The notes under the pieces were generated by a model, which did not search any database, was not told where the DNA came from, and saw only the letters and a list, made by a program, of their open reading frames with translations. From positions 1-54,978 of the IMG/VR virus record IMGVR_UViG_3300048839_001570: a stretch of 54,978 bases of DNA. The stretch is one strand, 5' to 3'. Source of the DNA: a virus. The position numbers were made by a program, and so were the translations under genes. The number at the start of each line of letters is the position of its first letter. Position 1 is the stretch's first letter. Shown piece after piece: positions 22,201-31,391 of the stretch.

Positions 22201-24624
22201 GTCGATGTCGGGCATCGAGAAGTAGAGCTGGATCGATCTCACGCCCGGCTCGAGCCGCAGGTTCGTGGGCGGCGGCGGACGGGTCGCCTCCGGCGTGTTG
22301 AATGCCCGCTCCTCCGACCAGTCCGAGACGAGGCCGGTGGCCGAGACCGAGCGGAACTGGAACACGTAGTTCGACGCCGCACCCGCCCAGAGCTGCACGT
22401 CGACGCTGGGCTGCGCCGATCCCGGCAGGCGCCGCCACTCGGTCTGGGCCCGCACCTGGTTCTGCACGTTGCCGCCGATCGTGACCGGCGCACCCCCGAT
22501 GAGCACCGGGGAGCCGGAGAAGACCACCTGGTTCGTCAGCACCTGGTCGCCGACCGGCGTGGCGAGGCGGATGCGGGCGATCCACTGCGAGATCGGCACG
22601 CCGCCCGATTCCGGCGAGCAGGAGAGGGTCGCCCAGGCCTCCGGCCGCGCGCCGGTCGCCTTGGTCCAGATCACGTGGTTGAGGCCGACCGGCGCGGGCG
22701 GCTTGCGGTTGACCGGGAGGATAAAGGGCGGGTCGTCGTCGATGACGATGCCCTGCTCGACCGCCTGGAACTTGTTCGGATTGTGCTCGACCGCCGTGAT
22801 CGCGTAGCGCACGCCCTGCCGTCGGTTCTGGATCACCGTGAACTGCCGGGCCGACAGCGTCGTCGAGCTGATCGCGTAGACCGCGCCGGGCTCGACGCCG
22901 GAGGCGACCGCCGTGAGGGTGACGACGGAGCGAGTGCCGACCACGCTGGCGGCGACCTGCCGCGCGATCCAGCCGCCGGAAGCCGTCGCCAGCCGGAGCG
23001 TATAGGTGACGCCCGCCTGGAACGTGAAGGGTGCGTCGAGAGTGACGACCGCGCCGGCCACCGACACGACCCGGCCTCCGGCGCGGATCCCGACCCGGTA
23101 GCGGTCGGACACGATGATCCGGTCACCGGGCCGGATCGCGGCGTGATCCATGCCGGCGGTGTAGCTGACGGTCTCGGTCTCCTGCGTCTCGGTGTAGATC
23201 AGCCAGCGCGCCGCCCGCAGCGCCTGGCCGTAGCTCGCCACCTCGCTCTCGACGACGTCCGCCACGCGGCGGCCGTAGCGCTCGACCGCCTCGGGATCGT
23301 CGTAGGAGATGAGCGCCTTGATCGCGTAGCGGTCGGTCGGATCCCGGAAGCTCATGTTCGCGGCCGTGCGGCGCGCCGCGAGCGCCGAGGACGCATAGAC
23401 GAAGGACCCGCCCTCGACGTTCGCGTTCGTGACCAGCTTCACCGGGTCCCGCGGCGCGTCCTGGGCGAGCACGATCGCGCCGCGGGACCAGTACACCATC
23501 GACCGGAAGATCGCGGCGACCCGGCGCACGACCTCGTAGGCCTGCTCGCGCACGGTGAAGACGCCGCTGATCGAGTAGCGCCGCTCCTGGCCGCCGCGGC
23601 CGTCGTCGACCATGACGTCGCAGTATTTCGCGATCTGGTAGGCGGTCCACTTGTCGCGGAGAGCGGCCGGTACGCGGTCGCCGAGCCCCCAGCGGTCGTT
23701 GCCGAGCATGGTGAAGAGCCACCACATCGGGTTGCAGCCGGCTTCCGCGTCCGGGAACACCGTCTTCAGGGTCCCGTTCCACATCGACGACTCGTCGTAG
23801 GTCCGCGACGCCTGGGAGTAGTTCGTGGGCACCTGGATCGCGACGCCGACGAGGTCGTAGCTCCGCTCTGGGATGCGCCCGCTGAACGCGTCGGCAGGGA
23901 ACTCTAGCGCGACATAGGCCGTGTCCGGATAGGTGAGGCGCGCCTCGACGATCTCGGTGTAGGAGACGAACGAGATCTCGTCGGAGACCGAGGAGGTCGT
24001 CGCGTCGTCGGTGATGCGCACCACCCGCACGCTGACGGGGCGGGCGTCCGGCAACGGGACCCGGTGCGCGCGCTGGTAGCCGCTGGTGGTCTTGCCCTCG
24101 AAGCGGCCGGAGACGACGCGCTGCCAGCCGGCGGAGCCGATCTGGGTCTCGATCGCGTACTCGACCACGCCGCCGTTCAGGTTTCCGGTCTCGATGTCGA
24201 GCGTGGTGAGCTGGGCGAGGCCGACCTTGACCCGCACCGAGTCGATCGCCTCGTTCGTGATGGTGCGGGCGACCGGCTGCTGCTGCTCGACCACCTGCGC
24301 GACCGCGACCTCGGCCTCCGCCTCGCTGAACCCGGGCACCGGCGCCTGGTCCGGGCCGCCGGTTCGCAGGGTGTAGCGGACCCCGGCGAAGTTCAGCGAC
24401 CCGTCCGGGTTCTCGAGCGGCACGCCGTCGAAGAAGATGCAGCGCCCCGGGTGCTCGGGGTCCGCCCAGCCGCCGATCGGGCCCTCGCTCACGACGTCTA
24501 TGAGCCGCGCGGTCGAGTTGACGAGCAGCGTGTCGGGTGCCTCGCGCGGGCCGCCGCGGCTGCCGCCGCTCTTGTTGTCCTTGGCGCCGCGGATCGGCGG
24601 GAAGAGGGCCGGCAGATCAAGCAT
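19201..24624 (-). CDS. Host-specificity tail tip protein, gpJ-like
   Basis: 1807 residues; lambda gpJ is 1132. The first ~500 residues carry the conserved central tail-hub signature (LIDVVSEGPIGGW near residue 41-53, DPEHPGRCIFFDGVPLE, NPMWWLFTMLGNDRWG). Fn3-like domains follow (about 680-900), then a heptad-like coiled coil (EEEILDRIDAAEEEAQQAA, ~905-960) and a long beta-rich C-terminal part with lectin-like repeats that likely contacts the receptor. It closes the tail tip and triggers DNA release. Confidence 0.9.
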   Translation of the reverse strand: MLDLPALFPPIRGAKDNKSGGSRGGPREAPDTLLVNSTARLIDVVSEGPIGGWADPEHPGRCIFFDGVPLENPDGSLNFAGVRYTLRTGGPDQAPVPGFSEAEAEVAVAQVVEQQQPVARTITNEAIDSVRVKVGLAQLTTLDIETGNLNGGVVEYAIETQIGSAGWQRVVSGRFEGKTTSGYQRAHRVPLPDARPVSVRVVRITDDATTSSVSDEISFVSYTEIVEARLTYPDTAYVALEFPADAFSGRIPERSYDLVGVAIQVPTNYSQASRTYDESSMWNGTLKTVFPDAEAGCNPMWWLFTMLGNDRWGLGDRVPAALRDKWTAYQIAKYCDVMVDDGRGGQERRYSISGVFTVREQAYEVVRRVAAIFRSMVYWSRGAIVLAQDAPRDPVKLVTNANVEGGSFVYASSALAARRTAANMSFRDPTDRYAIKALISYDDPEAVERYGRRVADVVESEVASYGQALRAARWLIYTETQETETVSYTAGMDHAAIRPGDRIIVSDRYRVGIRAGGRVVSVAGAVVTLDAPFTFQAGVTYTLRLATASGGWIARQVAASVVGTRSVVTLTAVASGVEPGAVYAISSTTLSARQFTVIQNRRQGVRYAITAVEHNPNKFQAVEQGIVIDDDPPFILPVNRKPPAPVGLNHVIWTKATGARPEAWATLSCSPESGGVPISQWIARIRLATPVGDQVLTNQVVFSGSPVLIGGAPVTIGGNVQNQVRAQTEWRRLPGSAQPSVDVQLWAGAASNYVFQFRSVSATGLVSDWSEERAFNTPEATRPPPPTNLRLEPGVRSIQLYFSMPDIDNLRDIEVWGGTSPDPADDVRLGTTLGSTWLLEGIAIASVWYFRVRARANQARNATSVFSERISGSPRRMTAEELEEEILDRIDAAEEEAQQAAQDAIDALNQSAVAAAKVDALSQDTLDQLETIVDALAGINTGDIQEIRGIAIAGSRQGWSADPTFQEWTGADLTRWTTSGVVEFGSRVAGHRGQALRITIPSGSGVMTLRASSATAGQLTAADPEAEYVLVSVRFVGISGSLGGGRLRAEWRRASDGVWVRGHAFGVNNSFGNLITDWGFVIDPDRMQSAERVWRRPGPAADYDAVQIYFIGKMASPADAVTFNLEVLDIREASETDVISYNVPGSIAAAITAYDTTITGPGGALAAQYQQITAEYGAAVAGVTDAVVAVASAQSAQAGRLSVLEAGIGGANLVRNPAFRGDGQALAAGVVPLTWTTWSNGLSVVERNLAASETPLRTTPTRFVARAAAGTNSGQAVGSYPVARNGRLRAEVDAAVFGGAQSRTLRVLVQWIGPDDAILSNTTRDLTVTGTAWVRRTFPDFIVPEGAAQANVFIQPLAATGVILFFTNVDVREVDAVTLARITQAETALSDQQGAIATISTELDATKGDAEAALSQVATVVARDDLLATTWVLRQRAGQAQGFLEAVAFDNPDGPALSTFKISYDFIDLDGRVSARDIVVHDPANLVPGNAFRLADDFNVETGWSLVPSAVDAMKNANAFLYTNSGGTGASGVVACRRFPVSGDEPYFFEISTRGNTSGQHSLQLFVQWFDRAGQVTQESVINEVVTLTGIRTFTRTLSAPANAVEARVFWRTLRESTTRSFQVGHVLVRKREFAATLIRPGGIFTPELAANAVTAEKADLVSLAAVEAWVGSLTIGEDAVTVPLFVERTTDVDGPNGNQAFANIVSFNVTLNIPGTILVNATVGLTGFGATIFNNIAAEWRIVIDGTVAWQSTTVTGPMHVSLTAGKFCAAGARNVSIQFRKGTVNAEIPWPRAYRCAATCLVAKR

Positions 24625-25234
24625 CGCTCTCGGCGTCCTCGATGTGCACGGCCGCCGAGGCGACGAGGGTGTAGCTCGTGACGCACCGGCCGGCGATCAC
24701 CGGCACGGCCGCGCCCGGCACGGAGACGTTGCCCCCCTGCCCGAACAGCTTCGACCGCGGCTGCTCGCGGTCGTCGTAGGAGGACGTCATGGGCGGGGCG
24801 AGCATCATGGAGATGCCGGAGAGCCCGAGCGACAGGCCGAGCCCCGCGAAGGTGGTCCCCCAGCTGACGCCCTGCGCGGCGAGGAGCCCCGTCCCGGCAA
24901 GCGGCGCGGCCGGCATCAGGAAGCTCACCGCGATCAGGGCCGCGCCGAGCAGGATCTTGCCGAGCCCCCGGCGCGCCGCGCCCTTTGCGCGCGGGACGAG
25001 GTGCATGGCCGCCTCGTCGCCGAACCCGACCGCGAGCTCGTGCTCGGCGATGTCGTTGCCCGACCGGCGAGCGCCGCGGAACACCTGCCAGAGCCCGGCC
25101 TCCACCCGCGCGCGGAAGCCCGGCAGCATGGTGCAGAGCGCCCGGATCGCCTCGGCAGGGGAGCCGACGTCGAGCTCGTGCACCCGCCCGAAGTCGCGAC
25201 CGAGCGCGCCGTGCAGATGGATGGCGCGGAGCAT
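24617..25234 (-). CDS. Tail assembly protein, gpI-like
   Basis: 205 residues. The N-terminal RAIHLHGALGRDFG segment and the ubiquitin-like first domain, followed by two hydrophobic helices (ILLGAALIAVSFLMP and the Gly-rich LGLSLGLSG stretch), are typical of lambda gpI homologues, which sit just before gpJ and assist tip assembly without being in the virion. ATG at 25234 shares a base with the upstream stop. Confidence 0.85.
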   Translation of the reverse strand: MLRAIHLHGALGRDFGRVHELDVGSPAEAIRALCTMLPGFRARVEAGLWQVFRGARRSGNDIAEHELAVGFGDEAAMHLVPRAKGAARRGLGKILLGAALIAVSFLMPAAPLAGTGLLAAQGVSWGTTFAGLGLSLGLSGISMMLAPPMTSSYDDREQPRSKLFGQGGNVSVPGAAVPVIAGRCVTSYTLVASAAVHIEDAESDA

Positions 25235-26526
25235 CAGGCGGCCTCGCTGACGGTGGCCGAGGTGCCGTCCCGCTCGACCGCGAGCGGCGGCAGGGAGGCG
25301 AGGTTGACGACGGTGACGACGCCATCCCCTCCGGCGAGGACGGTGGTGCCCACCACCGGCGCGCGGGCGGCGACGGAGAGGGAGGACACAGGCGCCTGGA
25401 TGGCCGCACCGGACGCGACAGCCGGGGCTGCGGCGGCGACGGCAAGGGCGGCGGACGGCAGCGCGAGGCTCGCTCCGCCGCCCACGGAGGGCTCGGGAGC
25501 GGCGAGGGTGACAGAAGCCGCCGGCACGGCCACGACCACGCCGGTCGCGATCTCCGGAGCGAGGGCTTCCACCGAAACCGTCGCGGACGGCACCTCGATG
25601 ACGCGGCCTCCGCCGACCAGCGGAGTTTCCGCCGCGACGGTCACCTCCGCGGCCGGCACCGCGATCACGGCGCCCGTGAGGACGGCCGGCGCGAGAGCGG
25701 TGACGGAGAGGTCGGCGGCCGGCAGCTGCACGGCCGCACCGGCCGAGATCGTGGGCGCGGCGGCGGCGACGGAGATCTCCGCTGGCGAGATCGAGATCGC
25801 TTCGGCGGTGTCGATGGCCGGCGGATGAGAGGACACGGCCAGCGCGACGGAGGGAACGGCAACGGCCGCGCCGGACGCGACCACGGGAGCCTCGGCCGCC
25901 ACGACCAGGGTTGCCACGTCCGGCGCGATGGTGGCCGCCGTTGCCACCGCAGGCGCGAGGGCGGCGACATTGAGGTTCGCGGACGGAATCTCCACGAGCC
26001 GGCCGCCGCCGACGAGTGGGGCGAGGGGCGTGACGTCGATCGCCGCGGGCGGCACCGCGACCGCGGCGCCCGCAGCGACCGTCGGGGCCGCCGCGGCGAC
26101 GGCGATCGATGCCACGCCGGACGCAAGCGACGCGCCGGAGGAAGCCGCAGGTGCAAGCCCCTGCACGCCCAGAGCGGCGGCAGGAATCTGCAGGTCCACG
26201 AGGCCGATCACCGGGCGCTCGCCGCGCACGAACAGGCGGCCCGCCGGAACGCCCACGATCGCGCCGAGGCCGGGTGGCGGCAGGAAGGACGCCTCGACGA
26301 TCAGCGTCCCGCGCCATTCGAGGACGCGGTTGCCCGCGGACGCCCGGGCGCTCAGGTCCCACGTCCCCTCGCCGGTGATCACGCCCGGGGCGAACCCGCC
26401 CTCCGGGGCGACGAGCGGCGCGCCTGACGGCGGCATGACGGCGACGGCAACGTTCTCGAGGAGATCGCCCTCCGGCGTGCGGGCGCGCACGCGAAGGCTG
26501 TCACCGGCGTGCAGGACCCTGATCAC
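25234..26526 (-). CDS. Protein of about 12 tandem 22-residue repeats
   Basis: 430 residues. Residues 1-~130 form a small beta domain (SLRVRARTPEGDLLENVAV). From ~150 to the end runs a tandem array whose unit is approximately A-P-x-V-x-x-G-A-x-V-x-V-P-x-A-x-x-x-V-A (22 residues, about 12 copies). The same unit occurs four times in the tailspike at 5791-8778. A short-turn beta solenoid is likely. It lies between tail tip genes, where lambda has no equivalent. Confidence 0.65.
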   Translation of the reverse strand: MIRVLHAGDSLRVRARTPEGDLLENVAVAVMPPSGAPLVAPEGGFAPGVITGEGTWDLSARASAGNRVLEWRGTLIVEASFLPPPGLGAIVGVPAGRLFVRGERPVIGLVDLQIPAAALGVQGLAPAASSGASLASGVASIAVAAAAPTVAAGAAVAVPPAAIDVTPLAPLVGGGRLVEIPSANLNVAALAPAVATAATIAPDVATLVVAAEAPVVASGAAVAVPSVALAVSSHPPAIDTAEAISISPAEISVAAAAPTISAGAAVQLPAADLSVTALAPAVLTGAVIAVPAAEVTVAAETPLVGGGRVIEVPSATVSVEALAPEIATGVVVAVPAASVTLAAPEPSVGGGASLALPSAALAVAAAAPAVASGAAIQAPVSSLSVAARAPVVGTTVLAGGDGVVTVVNLASLPPLAVERDGTSATVSEAA

Positions 26527-26876
26527 CGCAGGACCACCTCGAGGTCGGGTTCGAAGACAAGCTCGAGGGCGCGCTCGGCAGCGGGCGGGGGCGCGAGCGG
26601 ATCGAGGCCGGAAGCGCGGACGCGCAGGAGGCGGGCATAGGCCGTGCGCGCCGCGCCGTCCTTCTCGATCCGGACGTGAAGGGGCCAGAACCCCTCTGCC
26701 TGGCCGGGCAGCACGACGTCTGCGCGCCCGTCCGGGCCGGTGACCGACTGCGCGGTCGAGGCGAGCGCCGCCATGATGCCGGCGGTGACGACGGCGGCCG
26801 GGACGGGCAAGCCCGCCCGGTCCCGGATCGTCAGGGCGAGCCTGATCGGCACGCCCGCCCCCACCTCGTGGATCAT
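26523..26876 (-). CDS. Tail protein with Ig-like fold, unknown
   Basis: 117 residues, beta-rich (VPIRLALTIRDRAGLPV, WPLHVRIEKDGAARTAY), resembling one carboxypeptidase-regulatory or Ig-like domain. Translationally coupled on both sides. Probably a virion component. Confidence 0.6.
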   Translation of the reverse strand: MIHEVGAGVPIRLALTIRDRAGLPVPAAVVTAGIMAALASTAQSVTGPDGRADVVLPGQAEGFWPLHVRIEKDGAARTAYARLLRVRASGLDPLAPPPAAERALELVFEPDLEVVLR

Positions 26877-27304
26877 CAGGCGGCGTTGGACCAGGTGATG
26901 ATGCCGGACGCGTTCCAGGTGACGACGAAGGGCGTGCCCACGCCGGCCTCCTGCGCGCCCTCGAAGTCGATGAAGGCGAGGGGCAGGTCGCCGGTGTCGT
27001 CGTAGAGCACCGCCTTGTGCGCCGGGCCGATCGAGCCGCCCGACGCGCTGACCGAGATGTCGTCGGCGTCGAGCTTGGCGTCGTTCGTGCTGACCACGGT
27101 CACCGCTGCGTTCGCGAGCGGCTCGCCGCCGGCATCCCAGCCGTTGCCCGAGACCTCGTTCGCACCGGCCACCTGGGTGAGCGCCGTGTGGGTCGCCGTG
27201 AAGGTCGCCGAGTTGTTGAGGAGCATGAGCTTCAGCGTGGCGAGGTTGACCTCGCCGTTCGCGAAGAGCTTGGGGGTGTGGTTGTAGAGCGAGATGGTCG
27301 CCAT
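26876..27304 (-). CDS. Tail tip-region structural protein
   Basis: 142 residues, beginning ATISLYNHTPKLFANGEV and rich in short strands. A strong Shine-Dalgarno (GGAGG, 5 bases before ATG) suggests high expression. Proteins with this start are common in alphaproteobacterial siphophages downstream of the gpK-like gene; no precise role is known to me. Confidence 0.65.
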   Translation of the reverse strand: MATISLYNHTPKLFANGEVNLATLKLMLLNNSATFTATHTALTQVAGANEVSGNGWDAGGEPLANAAVTVVSTNDAKLDADDISVSASGGSIGPAHKAVLYDDTGDLPLAFIDFEGAQEAGVGTPFVVTWNASGIITWSNAA

Positions 27305-27315
27305 GACGGCCTCCG

Positions 27316-28083
27316 TTAAAGCGCCTCGTGGCGCAGCCAGTGGGTGATGACGTGCAGCGCCGGCCCGATGGGCCGCCGTTGGCTGAGGGAGCGGGGCATC
27401 TGCTCGAGGCAGAGGCCCCCGCCCAGGTAGACACCGCCATGGTTCGGCACCGGGCTGTCCACCCGGCGCAGGAAGCAGTCGCCGGGGCGGGCAAGGCCGG
27501 CGTACTCGCTCGTGTCCTGGCTCAGCACCCTGAACCCGGCCGCCTCGAGGCCTTCGAGGTAGAGGTTCTGTCCGTTGCGCCACCACATCCACTCCCGCGG
27601 GATGTCGGGCAGTTCGAACAGGTGGATCTCGCGGAACCAGTCCCGCGCGATCTCGTAGCAGTCGCTCACCCCGTGCAGGAACGCGCGCTGCCGGTGCTCA
27701 TCGCCGTCGAAGAGCGCCGGGCGCGGCCCGCCGAGGATGCAGGCGAGCTCGGCACCCTCGGGACCGGGCACGAGGATCGCCCAGGGAACCCCCATCGCCG
27801 CCTGGGACGCCATGTCGTCCGCGCTCGGGTGCCATGGACCTTCCGGGTGCGAGTGCACGACCCCCTCGAGGTCGCCGGCGGCGGAAGCTGCGAAGGCCTC
27901 GTCGGGGTCGACCTCGAAGGCATCCCCGGGGCACGGGTGGACGTTGCGGCACGGCACGTAGCGCCCGGCCCGGACCAGCCCGCAGGCCTCGTTCGGCAGC
28001 TCGGCCGAGGCGTGCGCCGCCGCGGCGGCCAGCACCTCCGGCGTGAACGGGACCACCGGCTCCCGCCACCAGTCGGGCCTCAC
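27316..28083 (-). CDS. Tail assembly peptidase, gpK-like (JAMM + NlpC/P60)
   Basis: 255 residues. The N-terminal JAMM/MPN metalloprotease domain has E in LPNEACGL and HSHPEGPWHPSADD as zinc-binding motif. The C-terminal NlpC/P60 domain has the catalytic Cys in SDCYEIARDWF and His in NHGGVYLGGG. gpK of lambda has the same two domains and works at the tail tip, perhaps in wall penetration. GTG start at 28083 in GTGA overlap. Confidence 0.88.
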   Translation of the reverse strand: MRPDWWREPVVPFTPEVLAAAAAHASAELPNEACGLVRAGRYVPCRNVHPCPGDAFEVDPDEAFAASAAGDLEGVVHSHPEGPWHPSADDMASQAAMGVPWAILVPGPEGAELACILGGPRPALFDGDEHRQRAFLHGVSDCYEIARDWFREIHLFELPDIPREWMWWRNGQNLYLEGLEAAGFRVLSQDTSEYAGLARPGDCFLRRVDSPVPNHGGVYLGGGLCLEQMPRSLSQRRPIGPALHVITHWLRHEAL

Positions 28084-28838
28084 CGCAGCCTCCCGATCGC
28101 CGGGAAGCCCTTGAAGGGCAGGACCGCGCGCGGGCCGCCCACGGTCGCGAACCGGCGCTTGCAGTCGGCGAGCGTCTTGCCGCAGACGTCGAGGCGGGCA
28201 TCGGCCACCGGATCGCCCTTGCGGTCGAACCGCGCGGTGCCCGTGTAGGGGCAGGTGGCGTTCGTGTAGTCGAACGAGCCCGCGCCCGCGCCCCGGCGGT
28301 AGCGATGCGAGCAGATCGGCAGCGCCGCGCGGCGCGGGAACTCCACCCCGTCGAGGTCCAGCGCCGAGGTGAGCACGAACTCGACGCTCGTCGGCGACTG
28401 CTGGCTCTTCTGGCTGACCCGGAAGATCTCGATCCCGAGGTGCTTCTGCGGATCCGGGTCGTCGCCGTCGTCGAGGTGCTTCCGGAACGTCTCGACCCGC
28501 GTGACCTCGGCCCCGAGCATGTCGTCGAACGCCTCGAGCGCACCGAGGAACAGCGAAGCCGCCGCGGCCTGGTCGCCATCCTCCCGCACGATCCCGAACC
28601 GCAGGCGCGGCTGCGGCACCGGGCCGACCCCCGACCACTCGAACCCGTCGCTCTCGAACGGCAGCACCTGGTAGGTGAGCCCGCCGAAGCGCGGTGCGGC
28701 GCCGTCGACCGCCATCGGCGCGAAGCGCTCCAGGCCCCCGCCGAGGGGCCGGAGGTCGATGGTGAAGAGCTCGACCGTCGCGCCGACGGCAAAGCCCTCG
28801 AGGTCGCGCGCCACCCCTGCGTTGAGCGGCTCAGCCAA
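28080..28838 (-). CDS. Minor tail protein, gpL-like, Fe-S type
   Basis: 252 residues from TTG at 28838 (8-base overlap with the upstream gene; no better start). The C-terminal part has four Cys in the gpL spacing (ICSH, TCPY, VCGK, DCKRR), which in lambda gpL bind an iron-sulfur cluster. Part of the tail tip initiator complex with gpI, gpJ and gpK. Confidence 0.85.
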   Translation of the reverse strand: MAEPLNAGVARDLEGFAVGATVELFTIDLRPLGGGLERFAPMAVDGAAPRFGGLTYQVLPFESDGFEWSGVGPVPQPRLRFGIVREDGDQAAAASLFLGALEAFDDMLGAEVTRVETFRKHLDDGDDPDPQKHLGIEIFRVSQKSQQSPTSVEFVLTSALDLDGVEFPRRAALPICSHRYRRGAGAGSFDYTNATCPYTGTARFDRKGDPVADARLDVCGKTLADCKRRFATVGGPRAVLPFKGFPAIGRLR

Positions 28839-29190
28839 GGTCGAACTCCTGCAAGAGCTCCGCCGAGACGTTCCAGCGGTTCGCGGCCGAAGGCACCGGC
28901 GAGATGCTCCAGGATGAGGCAGTCCAGAGGCGCATCGCCGTCTCGCCCGGCAGCTGGTAGACGAAGGACTCGACGCCGGCCCGCGCGACGAGGAAGCCTT
29001 GGACCAGGTTCTTCTCTCCCGTCGTGAGGTTCGCAAAGGTCAGGCGGACCGTGCGACGGAGCGTGTTCACCCCTTCCGGCGACCGCTGGGCGTAGCCGTC
29101 GCTGAACTCGACCCGGTTCACGGCGGCACGGACGGACTGGGAGAAGTCCCCGACCGATGGCGCCTTCGGTGGCGTCCAGGTGAGCGGCAT
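28831..29190 (-). CDS. Minor tail protein, gpM-like
   Basis: 119 residues starting MPLTWTPPKAPSVGD, with the EFSDGYAQRSPEGVN motif common to gpM-type distal tail proteins. It follows the tape measure gene exactly as in lambda (H-M-L-K) and forms the distal tail ring. Confidence 0.82.
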   Translation of the reverse strand: MPLTWTPPKAPSVGDFSQSVRAAVNRVEFSDGYAQRSPEGVNTLRRTVRLTFANLTTGEKNLVQGFLVARAGVESFVYQLPGETAMRLWTASSWSISPVPSAANRWNVSAELLQEFDLG

Positions 29191-31031
29191 CAGGCGCGCC
29201 CGGGCTGGTTGAACATGCCGCCGGGCCGCACGTGGTGCGCGAGGCGCATGTCGATGAGGGCCGGCAGGGACGCGGCGATGCCGGCGGCGACGGCCTCGCC
29301 CGTCTGGCGGGGGTTGTCGCCGCCCTGCACCGTCACGTTGTTGACGATGGTCATCTGGCCGCCGCCCATGCGGCTTTTTGGCACCACCGTTCCGGCCGTG
29401 TCGGGCACCCAGAGCTCCGGCTCGCCGCCGTCGCCGACCCAGACGGGCTGTCCGGCGCGGACCGGGCCGCCGTAGGCGCGCCGACCGACGCCCACGAGCG
29501 TCCCGAACGCCGATCCGAGCGCCGAATTCCCGAATCCCACCCCCGAGAGCAGCGAGAGCAGGAGATTGTCGAGCGCCATCTGCCCAAGGCGGCCGAGAAC
29601 GTTGCCGAGGGCGTCCTCGAACTCGCCCGCGCCGCGCGTGGCCCCCGCGAAGAGCTCGGAGAAGCTCGAGGCGGCCAGTTCGTTGATCTCGCGGGTGCGT
29701 TCCAGCTGGTCGTTGAGGCTTTCCGCCCGGATCACGAGCTCGGCGATCTCCTGGCCGGCCTCGCTGTAGACGTCGACGCCCGCCCGGCGGGTCTCGTTGG
29801 CGATCCGGCGCGCCAGATCGCTCTGCCCGATCAGGTTGATCTCGTTCTGCAGCGCCTCGACGACGTCCGAGATCGCCTTCGCCTCGCGCTCGGCTTCCCG
29901 TTCCGCCTCGGAACGGCCACCACGGCCTCCACCGCCGCCGGCGCGACCGCGCGCGCTGCGTTCCGCCTCCCGCGCGGCCCTCTCACGCGCACGATTGACG
30001 TCCGCCCGGTCCCGATCGGTGAGCCGGTTGCTGAACCGGCTGTCCTCGAAGCGCGCGAAGGGCTCGACGGCCTGCTCGAGGCGCGCCTTGCTCTCGCGAT
30101 CGGCCCGCGCGATCTCGTCGGCGAACTCGCGGTAGGCCGCGGCGGCCCGCTGCGCGGAAACCGTGGCGGAATCGGTGTTCGCGGCGAGCGTCTCTGCCGC
30201 GGCCGAGGCGTCGAGCAGCGCCTGGACGATCCCCGCAGCCTCCGAACTGAACTCCGCGCCCGCCGCCTCCATGCGCTGGATCTCGGCGACGACGTCCTGC
30301 AGCGCGCGGGCCTGCTCTTCTGCGCCACGGGCGGAGAGGAGCCGGTCGAACTCGTCCACGAGACCGAGCACCTCGCCGCGCGTGACGCTGAACTCCCGCG
30401 CCAGGCGCTGCACGTCGCCGATGTTGCGGCCGACGACCTCGCCGAGACCGTTGAACTCGAAACCTACCTCCGCGAACTCACGAAGGGACCCGATGGCGCT
30501 GTTCAGATCCGCCTGCGCCAGCTCGGCCGAAAGGGCGATCTGGGCGGTCGTGAGGCGCTCGGCGGCCGCGGACGCGCCCCCGAACTGCTCGGTTAGCTCC
30601 GCGATGGTGTCTCGGCGGGCCCGGAGCAGGTCGAAGAACCGCTCGGCAGACGAACGCGCCGTCTCGGTCGCATCCGAGAAGTCGAGCGCCTCGTCGCCGG
30701 CCGACAGGAAGGCCGACCCCAGCGGCAGCATGATCGCCGCGGCAGCGCCCGCGACCGCGCCGAACACGCCGAAGCCGCCGAGGAGCTGCGGCAGCTGCTG
30801 GCTGAGCGCGACCGTGGCCGACGTGCCCGCGCCGACCTGCGTTGCGAAGTCGCCGATCTGGAACGAGGCGTTCTGGATCTGCCCGCGGAACGCGCTCAGC
30901 GGCTGGACGGTCGCACGGCTGGCCTGCCCGATGCCGGAGAACGCCGCCTGGCCCTTCTGGCCAACCTCCTGGAACTGCCGTTCGACGACCTCCGCGCCGT
31001 CGACGCTGAGGCGGACCGCGTAATTGCGCAT
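29190..31031 (-). CDS. Tail tape measure protein
   Basis: 613 residues, largely helical with an Arg/Glu-rich coiled-coil middle (residues 320-440) and hydrophobic segments near 95-120 (VFGAVAGAAAAIMLPLG). Such proteins set tail length; scaling from lambda gpH (853 residues, about 150 nm tail) predicts a tail of roughly 90-110 nm. The C-terminus is Gly-rich with a possible membrane-active segment. Confidence 0.9.
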   Translation of the reverse strand: MRNYAVRLSVDGAEVVERQFQEVGQKGQAAFSGIGQASRATVQPLSAFRGQIQNASFQIGDFATQVGAGTSATVALSQQLPQLLGGFGVFGAVAGAAAAIMLPLGSAFLSAGDEALDFSDATETARSSAERFFDLLRARRDTIAELTEQFGGASAAAERLTTAQIALSAELAQADLNSAIGSLREFAEVGFEFNGLGEVVGRNIGDVQRLAREFSVTRGEVLGLVDEFDRLLSARGAEEQARALQDVVAEIQRMEAAGAEFSSEAAGIVQALLDASAAAETLAANTDSATVSAQRAAAAYREFADEIARADRESKARLEQAVEPFARFEDSRFSNRLTDRDRADVNRARERAAREAERSARGRAGGGGGRGGRSEAEREAEREAKAISDVVEALQNEINLIGQSDLARRIANETRRAGVDVYSEAGQEIAELVIRAESLNDQLERTREINELAASSFSELFAGATRGAGEFEDALGNVLGRLGQMALDNLLLSLLSGVGFGNSALGSAFGTLVGVGRRAYGGPVRAGQPVWVGDGGEPELWVPDTAGTVVPKSRMGGGQMTIVNNVTVQGGDNPRQTGEAVAAGIAASLPALIDMRLAHHVRPGGMFNQPGRA

Positions 31032-31044
31032 CAGGGCTTCCGGA

Positions 31045-31383
31045 TCAGGGCTTCTCGGGGGTCAGCGCCCGGATGAGCGCCGCCTCGGCATAGGGCAACA
31101 GCTGCAGCGCGATGCGCGGCTCGACGCCATGGGCGCCCAGCACGGCGACGCACGCGGGGAAGTCGAGCCCGATCGGCCCGCCAAGGCCCATCGCGCCGAA
31201 CCCCATTCGCAGCTGCCGGGAGACATGGTGGAACGCCGCCCAGAACCGGCCGCCCTCGGCCGTTCTCGGCGCGTTCTCGTCCTGCGGGCACGCGCCCTGG
31301 CCGCCGTTGCGGCTGCACGCGAACTCCGGCGTGGCAGCGCATCCCGCGCACTGCTCCTCGCCGCCGCGCCACCGCCACAGCAC
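31045..31383 (-). CDS. gpT-like tail assembly segment (DUF1799), probably reached by -1 frameshift
   Basis: 112 residues from GTG at 31383, LWRWRGGEEQCAGC and further Cys (FACSRNG, GACPQD) at the N-terminus; similar to DUF1799 proteins found between the tail chaperone and tape measure genes. The frame is continuous with the -1 frame of the upstream gene at its slippery site, so most product is probably made as a G-T fusion, as in lambda. Confidence 0.75.
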   Translation of the reverse strand: MLWRWRGGEEQCAGCAATPEFACSRNGGQGACPQDENAPRTAEGGRFWAAFHHVSRQLRMGFGAMGLGGPIGLDFPACVAVLGAHGVEPRIALQLLPYAEAALIRALTPEKP

Positions 31384-31391
31384 CAGGGCGC

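Noticed and set aside
19942-23907. Plus-strand open frame of 1321 codons opposite the tail tip gene
   Set aside because: Composition is Arg/Gly/Asp/Val-rich with no domains; it is a GC-rich shadow of the minus-strand gpJ-like gene.
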